Assembly (NCBI GenBank): GCA_020638595.1
Contig: JACKIG010000009.1
Span: 137,302-201,301 of the forward strand
DNA: 64,000 nucleotides
Origin: Rhodospirillaceae bacterium
GTDB taxonomy: Bacteria; Pseudomonadota; Alphaproteobacteria; DSM-16000; Inquilinaceae
Direction: 5' to 3'
In this document: positions 35,888 through 44,528 of the stretch, piece by piece
Numbering within the stretch: the stretch's first letter is position 1
Layout: each line of letters starts with the position of its first letter
Position numbers and translations under genes: made by a program
Notes under the pieces: model-generated
Told to the model about the DNA's origin: nothing
Databases searched by the model: none
What the model saw: only the letters and a program-made list of their open reading frames with translations

Positions 35888-36754
35888 ATGTCCCTGCGCC
35901 AGCTGCAAACGCTGGTGGCGATCGCCGACCGCGGCAGCTTCCAGGCCGCGGCCGAAAGCCTGGGCCTGACGCAGTCGGCCGTCAGCATGCAGATCAAGGC
36001 GCTGGAGGACGAGCTGCGGGCGCCCCTGTTCGACCGCAGCAAGCGCCCGCCGGCGATCACGCCGCTCGGCCGGTCCATCCTCGATCGCGCGCGCGAGGTG
36101 GTGCGCCTCTACGAAACCCTGCACGACACCGCGGCCCGTGACCTGGCCGGCATGCTCAGGCTCGGGGTCATTCCCACGGTCGCCACCGGCATCCTGCCCG
36201 ACGCGCTGGTGGAGCTGAAGACGCTGCACCCGCGCTTGCAGATCACCGTGGCCAGCGGCCTGTCGGAGGATCTGGCGCGGGCCACCGCGGCGGGGGACCT
36301 GGACGCCGCGGTGATCACCGGCCCCGGCACGCGCGACCCGGTGCTGGCCAGCCGCACCGTGGTGGAGGAGGCGCTGATGATCGTCGCCCACCGCGACCAG
36401 GCCGAAGGGACGGCGGCGGAGGTTCTGTCGCAGCACCCCTTCGTGCGCTTCAACCGCAGGACCGGCGTCGGGCGCATCATCGACGGCGGGCTGCGCGACC
36501 ACGGGTTGTCCGTGCAGACGGCGATGGAGCTGGATTCGCTGGAGGCCATCCTGCTGATGGTCACGCGCGGCCTGGGGGTCGCCATCGTGCCCGAAACCTG
36601 CCTCGGCACCGCGGCCGCCCGCCAGCTGCGCATCATCCCCTTCGGCGACCCGCCGCTGAAGCGGTCCATCGACCTGGTCCATCCCATCGCCACCACCCGC
36701 CCGACCCTGATCGCCGCCCTCTACGACCGGCTGGCGCGCGTGGCGGGGGGATAG
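35888..36754 (+). CDS. LysR-family transcriptional regulator
   Basis: The 288-residue protein has the N-terminal winged helix-turn-helix of LysR regulators (LQTLVAIADRGSFQAAAESL, then LTQSAVSMQIKALEDEL) and a C-terminal ligand-binding domain beginning LRLGVIPTVATGILP. It is 15 bases downstream of the gamma-glutamyltransferase-like gene on the same strand and is probably co-transcribed with it; an acid or peptide ligand related to that enzyme is a fair guess but is not shown. No clear ribosome site precedes ATG 35888. Confidence 0.9.
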   Translation: MSLRQLQTLVAIADRGSFQAAAESLGLTQSAVSMQIKALEDELRAPLFDRSKRPPAITPLGRSILDRAREVVRLYETLHDTAARDLAGMLRLGVIPTVATGILPDALVELKTLHPRLQITVASGLSEDLARATAAGDLDAAVITGPGTRDPVLASRTVVEEALMIVAHRDQAEGTAAEVLSQHPFVRFNRRTGVGRIIDGGLRDHGLSVQTAMELDSLEAILLMVTRGLGVAIVPETCLGTAAARQLRIIPFGDPPLKRSIDLVHPIATTRPTLIAALYDRLARVAGG

Positions 36755-36785
36755 GCAGCGGGGGCGGCTGGCATGCTGACCGGGA

Positions 36786-38318
36786 TCAGCCGGGGCGGGA
36801 CTCCGGCACGGCCAGCGTCACCGTCGTGCCCTCGCCGATCGTGCTGGCGATGGCCAGGTGTCCGCCCATCTGCTCCAGCAGCGAACGGGTGATCGCCAGG
36901 CCCAGGCCGGTGCCGGGGATGGAGGAGGGGCCGCGGTTCTCGTCCATCAGGAACGGCTCGCCGATGCGGGCGATCAGCTCCGGCGGCATGCCTTCGCCGC
37001 GATCGGCGACGATGATCCGGCCCAGGCCGTCCCCGCGGTCGCCCCTGATCGCGATCTCCTGCCCGGGGCGGCTGAACTTGACGGCATTGGACAGCACGTT
37101 CAGCAGGCATTGGTAAAGGGCACGGCGGTCGGCGAACAGGCGCAGGTCGGCCAATGGCGCCACCCGGACGGTCATCGCCTTTTCCCGGCAGAGCGGGCGC
37201 ATGGTGGCGATGGCGTCGTCCAGTGCCTCGGCGGCGTCCAGGGGCTCCGGCTCCAGGATGCGCGCCCCGGCTTCGATCCGCGCCAGGTCCAGGATGTCGT
37301 TGATCAGGGCCAGCAGGTGACGGCCGCTGTCGCGGATGTCGCCGACATAGTCGCGCACCGTGTCCATCGTCAGCTCGCGCGGCGGATGGTTGAGGATGAG
37401 GTCGGAGAATCCGAGGATGGCATTCAGGGGGGTGCGCAGCTCGTGGCTGACGCTGGCCATGAAGGCCGTCTTGGCACGGTTGGCCCGCTCCGCCTCGTCC
37501 AGCGCGCTGCGCAGGCTCTGTTCGGCCTGCTTGCGGTCGGTGATGTCGCGCACCGTGCCTTCGTAGAACAGGGGGGCACCATCCGCATCGCGCACCAGAT
37601 AGGCGTTCTCCGAAATCCACAGGCGCCGGCGTGACTTGTGCGCGAAGATCTCGGATTCGAAGTCCTCCACACAGCCGTCCCGGGCCAGCAGCCGCTGGAA
37701 TTCGGCCCTGCGGCCGGGGTCGACATACCATTCGGTGGCGATGTCCTTCACCCCGGCCAGGTGCTCTGCCTCGGTCTCGTAGCCATTGAGGCGGTTGAGC
37801 GCGGGGTTGGAGCGCAGCTGCCTGCCGTCGAGCGACGATCGGTAGATGCCCTCCGTCACGCGCTCGAAGATGCGGCGATAGTCGGTTTCCGCCTGGACGA
37901 GGCGCAGCTGCGTTTCGATCAGCTCGTTCACGTCGGAAATGGAGCCGACATAGCCGGTGATCGCGCCCCGCTCGTCGCGCAACGCCGTTCCGTGCTCGCG
38001 CACCCAGATCTGCCGGCCGTCGGCGTGCCACACGGCATAGACCGCCCCTTCGACCCGGCCCACGGCGTCGACGGCGGCCCTCACCCGCGCCTGGTCGCGC
38101 GGATCGACATAGAAGCTGGACGCCGTCCGGCCGCTGGCCAGCAATGCCGCCCGGTCCGCATAGCCGAGAATCCGCGCGAGCTGGTCGTTGACGTAGCGGA
38201 AATGCCCATCGGGGGCCGTCTCGAACAGGCCCACACCCGAGATATCGACCATCTTGCGCAGGTCCGGCTCGACCAGCCCCTGGGTCAGTCCGTTGTCGTC
38301 CGCCGGCCTGCCCGCCAT
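36786..38318 (-). CDS. PAS-domain sensor histidine kinase
   Basis: The 510-residue protein has two PAS domains with PAC tails (about residues 25-140 and 150-270: GVGLFETAPDGHFRYVNDQL and EGIYRSSLDGRQLRSNPALN), a HisKA dimerisation domain with the phospho-acceptor in SVSHELRTPLNAIL (near 300), and a HATPase domain with NVLSNAVKFS, DRGEGMPPEL and GTGLGLAITRSLL. There is no transmembrane segment, so it senses in the cytoplasm. No response regulator gene is adjacent; it is an orphan kinase. The start is the ATG at 38316-38318 (GGGGAG lies rather far upstream), so the N-terminus is uncertain. Confidence 0.9.
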   Translation of the reverse strand: MAGRPADDNGLTQGLVEPDLRKMVDISGVGLFETAPDGHFRYVNDQLARILGYADRAALLASGRTASSFYVDPRDQARVRAAVDAVGRVEGAVYAVWHADGRQIWVREHGTALRDERGAITGYVGSISDVNELIETQLRLVQAETDYRRIFERVTEGIYRSSLDGRQLRSNPALNRLNGYETEAEHLAGVKDIATEWYVDPGRRAEFQRLLARDGCVEDFESEIFAHKSRRRLWISENAYLVRDADGAPLFYEGTVRDITDRKQAEQSLRSALDEAERANRAKTAFMASVSHELRTPLNAILGFSDLILNHPPRELTMDTVRDYVGDIRDSGRHLLALINDILDLARIEAGARILEPEPLDAAEALDDAIATMRPLCREKAMTVRVAPLADLRLFADRRALYQCLLNVLSNAVKFSRPGQEIAIRGDRGDGLGRIIVADRGEGMPPELIARIGEPFLMDENRGPSSIPGTGLGLAITRSLLEQMGGHLAIASTIGEGTTVTLAVPESRPG

Positions 38319-38523
38319 GGCTGTCGCCGCTCCCCGTCCCAGCCGGGGGTCGGTGCTTGGGGGACTGCACCTTCGCCCAGAATGGCCGACTGACGTCAAA
38401 TACCCGGATCCCCCGCGCATCATCCGCCTCACGATAGTGCAGGCACATCCAACGTCAACACCGTGGGGGCAGCGCTGGCGCCGTGGCGGTGGTCCTGTCC
38501 GGCCCGGTGCCGGCCTAAGTTGC

Positions 38524-39708
38524 CTAAGTTGCCGTTTGTGCGTGTGCGGCGACCCGCGCGAGGACGTCCGCGCATTGCCACAGCTGCCGGGCCGTGACGA
38601 ACTCGTCGGGTTGGTGCGCCTGGGCGACGTCGCCGGGGCCAAGGACCACGGTCGGCAGACCGGCGCGCTGGTACAGGCCGGCTTCGGTGGCAAAGGGCAC
38701 CGTCCCGGTCTCGTCCGTGCCGGTGATCGATGCCGCCAGCCGCTGGGCGGCGCCGGCGGGATCGGGTGCCAGCGGCGGCACGTTGCAGCGTGTGGTGTTG
38801 ACGATGCGCCCCGTGGGGCATTCGGCCAGCAGGCGCGGCAGCAGGTCGTCGGCGATATGGGCCTCGATCTCGGCGACCATGGCGGCCGGATCGTCGCCGG
38901 GGATCGGGCGGATATCCCATTCCAGGCGGCAATGGCGGGCAACGATGTTGAAGGCGGTGCCCCCGTCGATCAGTCCGACATTCAGGGTGGTATAGGGCGG
39001 GTCGAAGCCGCAATGCCGGTCGGCCCGGGCGCGGCAGCGGTCGGCCATGTCCCACAGCCGCTGGGCGATGGCCACGCCATAGCGCACCGCGCTGGCCCCC
39101 AGGGCCGGCTTGCCCGAATGGGCGTGGCGGCCTTCCACGGTGGTATCGAAGACCAGGATGCCCTTGTTGGCGCTGGCCGGACGCATGCCCGTGGGCTCGC
39201 CGACGATGACGGCGGCCGGCGTCGGCAGGTGGTGCAGCATGTGGTCGATCAGCCGCGGTGCGCCGAAGCACCCGACCTCTTCGTCATAGGTCAGCGCCAG
39301 GTGGATGGGCTGCCGCAGCGGGCGGTCCGCCCAGGTCGGCGCCAACGCCAGTGCCACCGCCAGGAACCCCTTCATGTCGCAGGCGCCGCGCCCGTGCAGG
39401 TGGCCGTCGCGCTCCGTCAGGGTGAAGGGGTCGCTGGTCCATGCCTGGCCGGTCACTGGGACGACATCGGTGTGGCCGGACAGGACGACGCCGCCGGTAC
39501 AGTCCGTCGGGCCGACGGTGGCGTAGAGATTGGCCTTGGTGCCGTCGTCGCTGGGCACCACGGTCGCCCGGATGCCGTGGCCGTCCAGCCAATCGGCGGC
39601 CCAGTCGATCAGCGCCAGGTTGGATTTCGACGACACCGTGTCGAACCCGATCAGCCGTCCCAGCACCTCTGCGATGCGTCGCTGGTCGTCCGTCAATGCA
39701 CCCGTCAT
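38524..39708 (-). CDS. argE: Acetylornithine deacetylase
   Basis: ArgE removes the acetyl group from N-acetylornithine in arginine synthesis. The 394-residue M20 metallopeptidase shows LSGHTDVVPV (first zinc His), GRGACDMKGFLA (bridging Asp), the catalytic glutamates in ALTYDEEVGCFGA, a dimerisation domain with EGRHAHSGKP, and a final AHQPDEFV that supplies a zinc ligand. Length matches the E. coli enzyme group. It lies 6 bases after trkH and is probably co-transcribed. A succinyl-diaminopimelate desuccinylase is the main alternative, but the motifs and N-terminal FDTVSSKSNLALIDW favour ArgE. Confidence 0.9.
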   Translation of the reverse strand: MTGALTDDQRRIAEVLGRLIGFDTVSSKSNLALIDWAADWLDGHGIRATVVPSDDGTKANLYATVGPTDCTGGVVLSGHTDVVPVTGQAWTSDPFTLTERDGHLHGRGACDMKGFLAVALALAPTWADRPLRQPIHLALTYDEEVGCFGAPRLIDHMLHHLPTPAAVIVGEPTGMRPASANKGILVFDTTVEGRHAHSGKPALGASAVRYGVAIAQRLWDMADRCRARADRHCGFDPPYTTLNVGLIDGGTAFNIVARHCRLEWDIRPIPGDDPAAMVAEIEAHIADDLLPRLLAECPTGRIVNTTRCNVPPLAPDPAGAAQRLAASITGTDETGTVPFATEAGLYQRAGLPTVVLGPGDVAQAHQPDEFVTARQLWQCADVLARVAAHAQTAT

Positions 39709-39714
39709 GGCAGC

Positions 39715-41169
39715 CTAGCCCTTCCAGAAGGTCGGAAAGACCAGGATCATCACCGTGAACAGCTCCAGCCGCCCCAGCAGCATGCCGAAGGACAGCAGCC
39801 ATTTCGCCTGGTCCGGCAGCGGTTCGAACGTCCCGGCCGGGCCGATGATCGGCCCCAGGCCCGGCCCGACATTCGCGATGGCCGTGGCCGCACCCGATAC
39901 GCTGGTCAGGTAGTCCAGCCCCAGCAGGCTCAAGGCCAGTGCCAAGCCGGCAAAGCACAGCGCGAACAGGAAGAAGAAGCTCATCACCGATTCCGACACG
40001 CTCTCGGGGATGGGCTTGCGGTTGTAGTAGGGGATGAACACGCCGGACGGGTGCACCAGCTTGGCCACCACGCTGCGGCAGGTGGCATAGAGCACCTGGA
40101 AGCGGAAGATCTTGATCCCGCAGGTGGTGGACCCGGCACAACCGCCGACGAACATCAGGTAGAACATGCCCGTCGTGGCAAAAGCGCCCCAGATGCCATA
40201 GTCGGACGTGGCGAACCCCGTGCCGGTGATGACCGAGACGACGTTGAAGGCGCACAGCCTGAAGGCATCGATGAAGGCCAGGTCGTCGCCCCGCGTCTGG
40301 TACAGGTAGACCGTCATCGCGGCGATCGCGATGGCGACGATGGACAGGAACCACCGGACCTGGCTGTCTTCGAACAGTGCCCGCGGCTTGCCGCGGATGG
40401 CCCGCAGGTACAGCACGAAGGGCATGCCGCCGATGATCATGAAGGCGGTGGCCACGGCGTCGATGGCCGCGCTGCTGAACCGGCCGAACGACAGGTCCGA
40501 AGTGGAAAACCCGCCGGTGGCGATGGTCGTCATCCCGTGCGCCACGGCGTCGAACCACGGCATGCCGCAGGCGGCATAGGCCGACGCGCAGATGACGGTC
40601 AGGGCGAAGTAGATCAGGCCGATGGAGCTGGCGATCTCCGCCGCGCGGGGCAGCACCTTCTCCGACGTGTCGGAGCTTTCCATGCGGAACAGCTGCATGC
40701 CGCCGACCCTGAGCAGCGGCAGCACCGACAGGGCCATGACGATGATCCCGATGCCGCCCAGCCATTGCAGGATCGCCCGCCAGATCAGGATGCCCGGCGG
40801 CGCGGCGTCCAGCCCGACGATCACCGTCGATCCCGTCGTGGTGACGCCGGACATGCTTTCGAAGAAGGCGTCGGTGTAGCTGAGGTCAAGCTCGCAGAAG
40901 GCGAAGGGCAGGGCGGCGAAGGCCGCGATCATCAGCCAGCTGAGCGCCGTCAGCAGGAAGGCTTGGCGAACCTCCAGGGAAAACCCGCGCCCGCGGCTGG
41001 TCAGGACGAAGGCGACGCCGACGAACAGCGTGATCGCGGCGGACGCGACGAAGGCACCCCAGTCGTCATGGCCATAGGCGATGTCGACAATGGCCGGCAG
41101 CAGCATGGCGGCGGCAAGAATCGACATCAGGATGCCGACGACGAACAGGATGGGGCGCAGCTCGGGCAA
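39715..41169 (-). CDS. trkH: TrkH-family potassium uptake protein
   Basis: The 484-residue inner-membrane channel has the four pore-loop repeats expected in TrkH: SGVTTTGSTVI, MTTIATGGFSTSD, SVITGTGFATSDYG and ATAIANVGPGLGP. Each keeps the glycine that lines the potassium filter. It would work with the cytoplasmic NAD-binding subunit TrkA, which is not in this window. The start appears to be TTG at 41167-41169 without a clear ribosome site, so a downstream start is possible. It is transcribed into argE. Confidence 0.92.
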   Translation of the reverse strand: MPELRPILFVVGILMSILAAAMLLPAIVDIAYGHDDWGAFVASAAITLFVGVAFVLTSRGRGFSLEVRQAFLLTALSWLMIAAFAALPFAFCELDLSYTDAFFESMSGVTTTGSTVIVGLDAAPPGILIWRAILQWLGGIGIIVMALSVLPLLRVGGMQLFRMESSDTSEKVLPRAAEIASSIGLIYFALTVICASAYAACGMPWFDAVAHGMTTIATGGFSTSDLSFGRFSSAAIDAVATAFMIIGGMPFVLYLRAIRGKPRALFEDSQVRWFLSIVAIAIAAMTVYLYQTRGDDLAFIDAFRLCAFNVVSVITGTGFATSDYGIWGAFATTGMFYLMFVGGCAGSTTCGIKIFRFQVLYATCRSVVAKLVHPSGVFIPYYNRKPIPESVSESVMSFFFLFALCFAGLALALSLLGLDYLTSVSGAATAIANVGPGLGPIIGPAGTFEPLPDQAKWLLSFGMLLGRLELFTVMILVFPTFWKG

Positions 41170-41276
41170 TGGGCGAACCCGATGACATTAGGGTACGGAC
41201 CCCGGACGGCCCGAGGGTCAACGCCCGCCCTGCTTACCCTTGGTCGCGGCGTCCCACAAGCGGTGGCGTGCCGGGG

Positions 41277-41921
41277 CTAGTCGCCCAGGCCGGCCAGGGC
41301 GTGGAATTCGCGGCGCAGTTGCACATCGTCGCGGAAAGCGCCCAGCATGCGGCTTGTCACCATTGCGGCGCCCACCTTGCGCACGCCGCGGGTGGTCATG
41401 CAGTGGTGCTGGCTGGCGATGACCACGGCGACGCCGCGCGGTTCCAGCACGTGGTGGATGGCGTTGGCGATCTGCGCCGTCATGCGCTCCTGGATCTGCA
41501 AGCGGTGCGCGAAAGCGTCGACCACCCGCGCCAGCTTGCTGATGCCGACCACCCGCCGGCCCGGCAGATAGCCCACATGGGCGCGGCCGACGATCGGGAC
41601 CATGTGGTGTTCGCAATGGCTTTCGAAGTCGACGTCGCGCAGCACGACCATTTCGTCATAGCCGTCGGTCTCTTCGAACACCCGTTGCAGCAGTTCCACC
41701 GGATCGGTGCCGTACCCGCCGAAGAACTCGCCATAGGCTTTCACCACCCGGCGCGGCGTGTCCAGCAGGCCTTCGCGATAGGGGTCTTCGCCGGCCCAGC
41801 GCAGCAGCGTCCGCACCGCATCCTCGGCTTCGGCCTGGGTCGGCCGGCCATCCTGGCCCGGGTCCGCCAGCTTCGGGGCGGTGGCATCGACCAGCGCTGC
41901 AAATCGGCTTCGCTCCGGCAC
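41277..41921 (-). CDS. folE: GTP cyclohydrolase I
   Basis: FolE converts GTP to dihydroneopterin triphosphate, the first step toward folate. The 214-residue protein shows LLDTPRRVVKAYGEFFGGYG, the zinc/catalytic motif FESHCEHHMVPIVGRAH, and a second zinc cysteine in ASQHHCMTTRGVRK. The start is GTG 41919-41921 with AAGGA about nine bases upstream. It stands as a single gene between trkH and apaG, both in the same direction. Confidence 0.95.
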   Translation of the reverse strand: MPERSRFAALVDATAPKLADPGQDGRPTQAEAEDAVRTLLRWAGEDPYREGLLDTPRRVVKAYGEFFGGYGTDPVELLQRVFEETDGYDEMVVLRDVDFESHCEHHMVPIVGRAHVGYLPGRRVVGISKLARVVDAFAHRLQIQERMTAQIANAIHHVLEPRGVAVVIASQHHCMTTRGVRKVGAAMVTSRMLGAFRDDVQLRREFHALAGLGD

Positions 41922-42113
41922 TGCGGAATATCCTTATGCTTTCGGGCCGACGGTTCCGGCGGGCGCCGGCTGCCCGCGGCCTTCATTCTGGCACACCACG
42001 GCTAGAAGGGTGGCGTGCCGCCACCAAGAGTCAAGACCACGGCGGACCAATCGTGGTGCGTCCCGGCCGGCATTGCCCCCTTTGCCGTATCGGCGATCGC
42101 AGCAACGTGTTCG

Positions 42114-42506
42114 CTAGTTGATGCGCACGGGCTGATGGGGGCTGTCCAGCGAGAAAGCCGGCACGGCAACGTCGAAGCGCTCGCCGTCGACGGTCTCCAT
42201 CTCATAGCTGCCCACCATGATGCCCGACGGGGCGTTCAGCGGTGTGCCGCTGGTGTATTCGAAGCTCTCCCCGGGATTCAGCACGGGCTCGACGCCGACG
42301 ACACCGGGTCCGCGCACCTCCTGCACCCGGCCGAAGGCATCGGTGATGCGCCAATAGCGGTTGCGCAGCTGCACCGTCTCCGCCCCGTTGTTGACGATGC
42401 GCACGTGGTAGGCCCAGACGAAGTGGCTGTCACCGGGAGAGGATTGATCTTCCAGGAAAATCGGCTCGACCGTGACGTTGATCGACCGCGTCTCGGCAGT
42501 ATACAT
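42114..42506 (-). CDS. apaG: ApaG/ApaG-domain protein
   Basis: The 130-residue protein is a full-length ApaG: a fibronectin-like fold with HFVWAYHVRIVNNGAETVQL, RNRYWRITDAFGRVQEVRGPGVVG and TPLNAPSGIMVGSYEM. ApaG is linked genetically to Co2+/Mg2+ resistance in enterics; the molecular role remains unclear. The start is ATG 42504-42506; the ribosome site is weak. It lies about 190 bases upstream of folE on the same strand. Confidence 0.92.
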   Translation of the reverse strand: MYTAETRSINVTVEPIFLEDQSSPGDSHFVWAYHVRIVNNGAETVQLRNRYWRITDAFGRVQEVRGPGVVGVEPVLNPGESFEYTSGTPLNAPSGIMVGSYEMETVDGERFDVAVPAFSLDSPHQPVRIN

Positions 42507-42807
42507 CGGCTTGACCCGGGCTCCTCGTCGGTTTTCGAGCGAACCGCCGGTGAGGATTACCGCAGTGTGCGAGACCCGTCCAGAGGCATGGCGCCGTCGG
42601 GTGCGTGCGGTCGGCCCGTTGCAGCGGATCCGGGAATCATGGGCGGCCGCCACCTGGCCGCCGGTACATGGGCGCGGACGGCCGGTCCCGGTATCGGTCC
42701 GCCCATCCCGTAGCGATCGGCGGGGCCGCAAAAGAAAATCGGGTGCGGCTTGCGCCGCACCCGACTTCCCAACTGCTTGCGACCGAGGTCGCTGTCGGCA
42801 GTCCCGC
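42507..42807. other. 300-base gap between apaG and ompA-like gene
   Basis: No credible protein. The part nearest 42740 holds the terminator of the OmpA-like gene (listed separately); the remainder, 42507-42725, should carry the apaG promoter on the minus strand, but I see no convincing -35/-10 pair. Confidence 0.5.
42728..42764 (-). terminator. Intrinsic terminator of the OmpA-like gene
   Basis: TCGGGTGCGGC (42739-42749) pairs perfectly with GCCGCACCCGA (42754-42764) over a 4-base loop. Read on the minus strand, the hairpin is followed by TTTTCTTTTGC. It starts about 45 bases past the stop codon at 42808. It is the only textbook intrinsic terminator with a U-tract I found in the window. Confidence 0.88.
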
Positions 42808-43632
42808 TTACTGGAAGCGGATCTCCGCACGACGGTTCGAAGGCTCGCGGACGCCGTCGGGCGTATCCACAAGCGGATCGTTTTCGCCGCGACCCGAGGT
42901 CAGGATGGACGAGTTGGCGACGCCCTTGGCGACCAACGCGTTCCGCACGGCCTCGGCACGACGGATGGACAGGGCCTGGTTGTAGGCGGCCGAGCCCGAA
43001 CGATCGGTGAAGCCGACCACGTCGATCAGCATGGCACCACCGGCGGCGGTGTACTGGCCCGCCACGTCGTTGAGGACCGCGTCGGCCTCAGGCGTGATCA
43101 CCGTGCTGTCGAAGTCGAAGAACACGAAGAACACCGGACCCGTTTCCGGAGGCAGCGGGCCTTCGATCAGCGCCAAGAAGGCATAGAACTCATCACGGCA
43201 GGCCGCGATGTGATCCGGCTGATGGTTCTCTTCCTGCTGTTCGACCCAGCAGTCGAACTTCGCCTGGGCGATCGCCGCTTCCACCGGATAGGTGCTGCGG
43301 GCACCGCCGTCGAGGGCGGCGAGCAGCCGCGCGCGGGCCGAGCCCAGCTCCTCGAGCGAATCGGCCGGCAGCGCCCAGTCCGCCAGATCCTCCGGCAAGA
43401 CGATCTCGCCGGCGGCTGCGGCCAGGCCCTTGCGGGCGAAATGCTCAGCATCACGCCAGTCGCCCATCTCGTTGGCCTCGAAGTTGGCCAGATCGCGATA
43501 TTCGACCGTGAGCTGCTGCGTGAACGGATCGCCGACTGCTTCGACTTGGTTGACGGCGTCAACGTCGAATCCCATACAGCCGGCTACCAGTGTCGCCCCT
43601 GCGAAGAGGCTTAGATAACGGACAGCCTTCAT
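42808..43632 (-). CDS. OmpA-family outer-membrane lipoprotein
   Basis: The 274-residue protein has a lipoprotein signal with lipobox LVAGC (cysteine about residue 19) and a C-terminal OmpA peptidoglycan-binding domain (about 165-274): FVFFDFDSTVITPEADAVL, IDVVGFTDRSGSAAYNQALS and RREAEAVRNAL-like RRAEAVRNALVAKG, closing SNRRAEIRFQ. Asp and Arg residues that hold diaminopimelate are present. The middle 130 residues have no familiar domain and include WALPADSLEEL. It probably tethers the outer membrane to the cell wall. The ATG 43630-43632 has GGAG eight bases upstream; the upstream GTG at 43641 is less likely. Confidence 0.88.
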   Translation of the reverse strand: MKAVRYLSLFAGATLVAGCMGFDVDAVNQVEAVGDPFTQQLTVEYRDLANFEANEMGDWRDAEHFARKGLAAAAGEIVLPEDLADWALPADSLEELGSARARLLAALDGGARSTYPVEAAIAQAKFDCWVEQQEENHQPDHIAACRDEFYAFLALIEGPLPPETGPVFFVFFDFDSTVITPEADAVLNDVAGQYTAAGGAMLIDVVGFTDRSGSAAYNQALSIRRAEAVRNALVAKGVANSSILTSGRGENDPLVDTPDGVREPSNRRAEIRFQ

Positions 43633-43758
43633 TACCTTCACTCCGTCTAGGTCCCCAGGGAGGTTCGACTCGACAACCTAAGCCTATTCGCCCAAGAGCA
43701 CCGCGCGAGCGCAAGGGCACTGCCCCGACCCAGCGTCGATCGGCGAAACCTCTCGACC

Positions 43759-43787
43759 CTTATACCAGAAACCGAGACGAATTGAAG
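43759..43787 (-). promoter_or_regulatory. Candidate sigma-70 promoter of the OmpA-like gene
   Basis: On the minus strand, CTTCAA (43782-43787) is followed after exactly 17 bases by TATAAG (43759-43764), about 130 bases upstream of the ATG. With the strong terminator at the other end it makes a single-gene unit, fitting an abundant envelope protein. Confidence 0.55.
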
Positions 43788-43865
43788 ATCTTGTGAGCGA
43801 TTAGACTCAGGAAATCTGGGCGAAATTTTGATCGCACCCCTTCGCCCGCCGAAATCGTGCCGGGA

Positions 43866-44528
43866 TCATACGCCATTTTGCGTGTCCGGCAGCATGATCA
43901 CGGGGCCTCCGGCGGCGTCTGCATCGTCCGGATCGTGCGTCACCAGCAGTGTCGGCAGCCCCCGGCGACGGGCATGATCGAACACCAGGGCGCGGAGTCG
44001 CGCGCGCAGCGGGCCGTCAAGGCGGGAAAACGGCTCGTCCAGCAGCAGGGCCAGCGGTTCGGCCAGAAGCGTGCGCATCAGGGCGGCGCGCGACCGCTGA
44101 CCGCCGGACAGCGTCGCGGGATCGCGCCCGTAGAACCCCTCCAGCCCGGATTCGGCCAGTGCCGCCTCGACACGGCGGCGGCGCTCCCTCCCCTTCACGG
44201 CGCGCGGCAGGGCAAAGGCCAGGTTGCGGCCGACCGACAGGTGCGGAAACAGCAGGTCGTCCTGGAACAGGATGCCGACGCGCCGGTCTTCCGGCGCCAG
44301 CCCGGCCAGCGGCCGGTCGTTCAGCCTGATCGTGCCCTCTGCCCGCAGGGGCGGGGGCAGCGTGCCGCAGATATGGGCCAGCAGGCTCGATTTGCCGCTG
44401 CCGCTGGGTCCCATCAGCGTCGCGGCGGTGCCCGGCGGGATCGCCAGGTCCAGCGGCGGCACCAGCAGCCTGGGTCCCAGCCACACGGCGACCGATTCGA
44501 GTCGCAGGCCCCCGGCGGCGGCGTTCAC
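43866..44528 (-). CDS. ABC transporter ATP-binding protein (YnjD-like)
   Basis: The 220-residue ATPase carries a Walker A (GPSGSGKSSLLAHI), a Q-loop (ILFQDDLLFPHLSVG), the signature LSGGQRSRAAL, a Walker B (LALLLDEPFSRLD) and the H-loop LVTHD. Its size and the FPHLSVGRNLAFALP segment resemble YnjD and thiamine/iron-type importers. The start is GTG 44526-44528, overlapping the permease stop as GTGA, so the two are translationally coupled. The expected periplasmic binding protein (YnjB in E. coli) is not on either side. Confidence 0.85.
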   Translation of the reverse strand: MNAAAGGLRLESVAVWLGPRLLVPPLDLAIPPGTAATLMGPSGSGKSSLLAHICGTLPPPLRAEGTIRLNDRPLAGLAPEDRRVGILFQDDLLFPHLSVGRNLAFALPRAVKGRERRRRVEAALAESGLEGFYGRDPATLSGGQRSRAALMRTLLAEPLALLLDEPFSRLDGPLRARLRALVFDHARRRGLPTLLVTHDPDDADAAGGPVIMLPDTQNGV

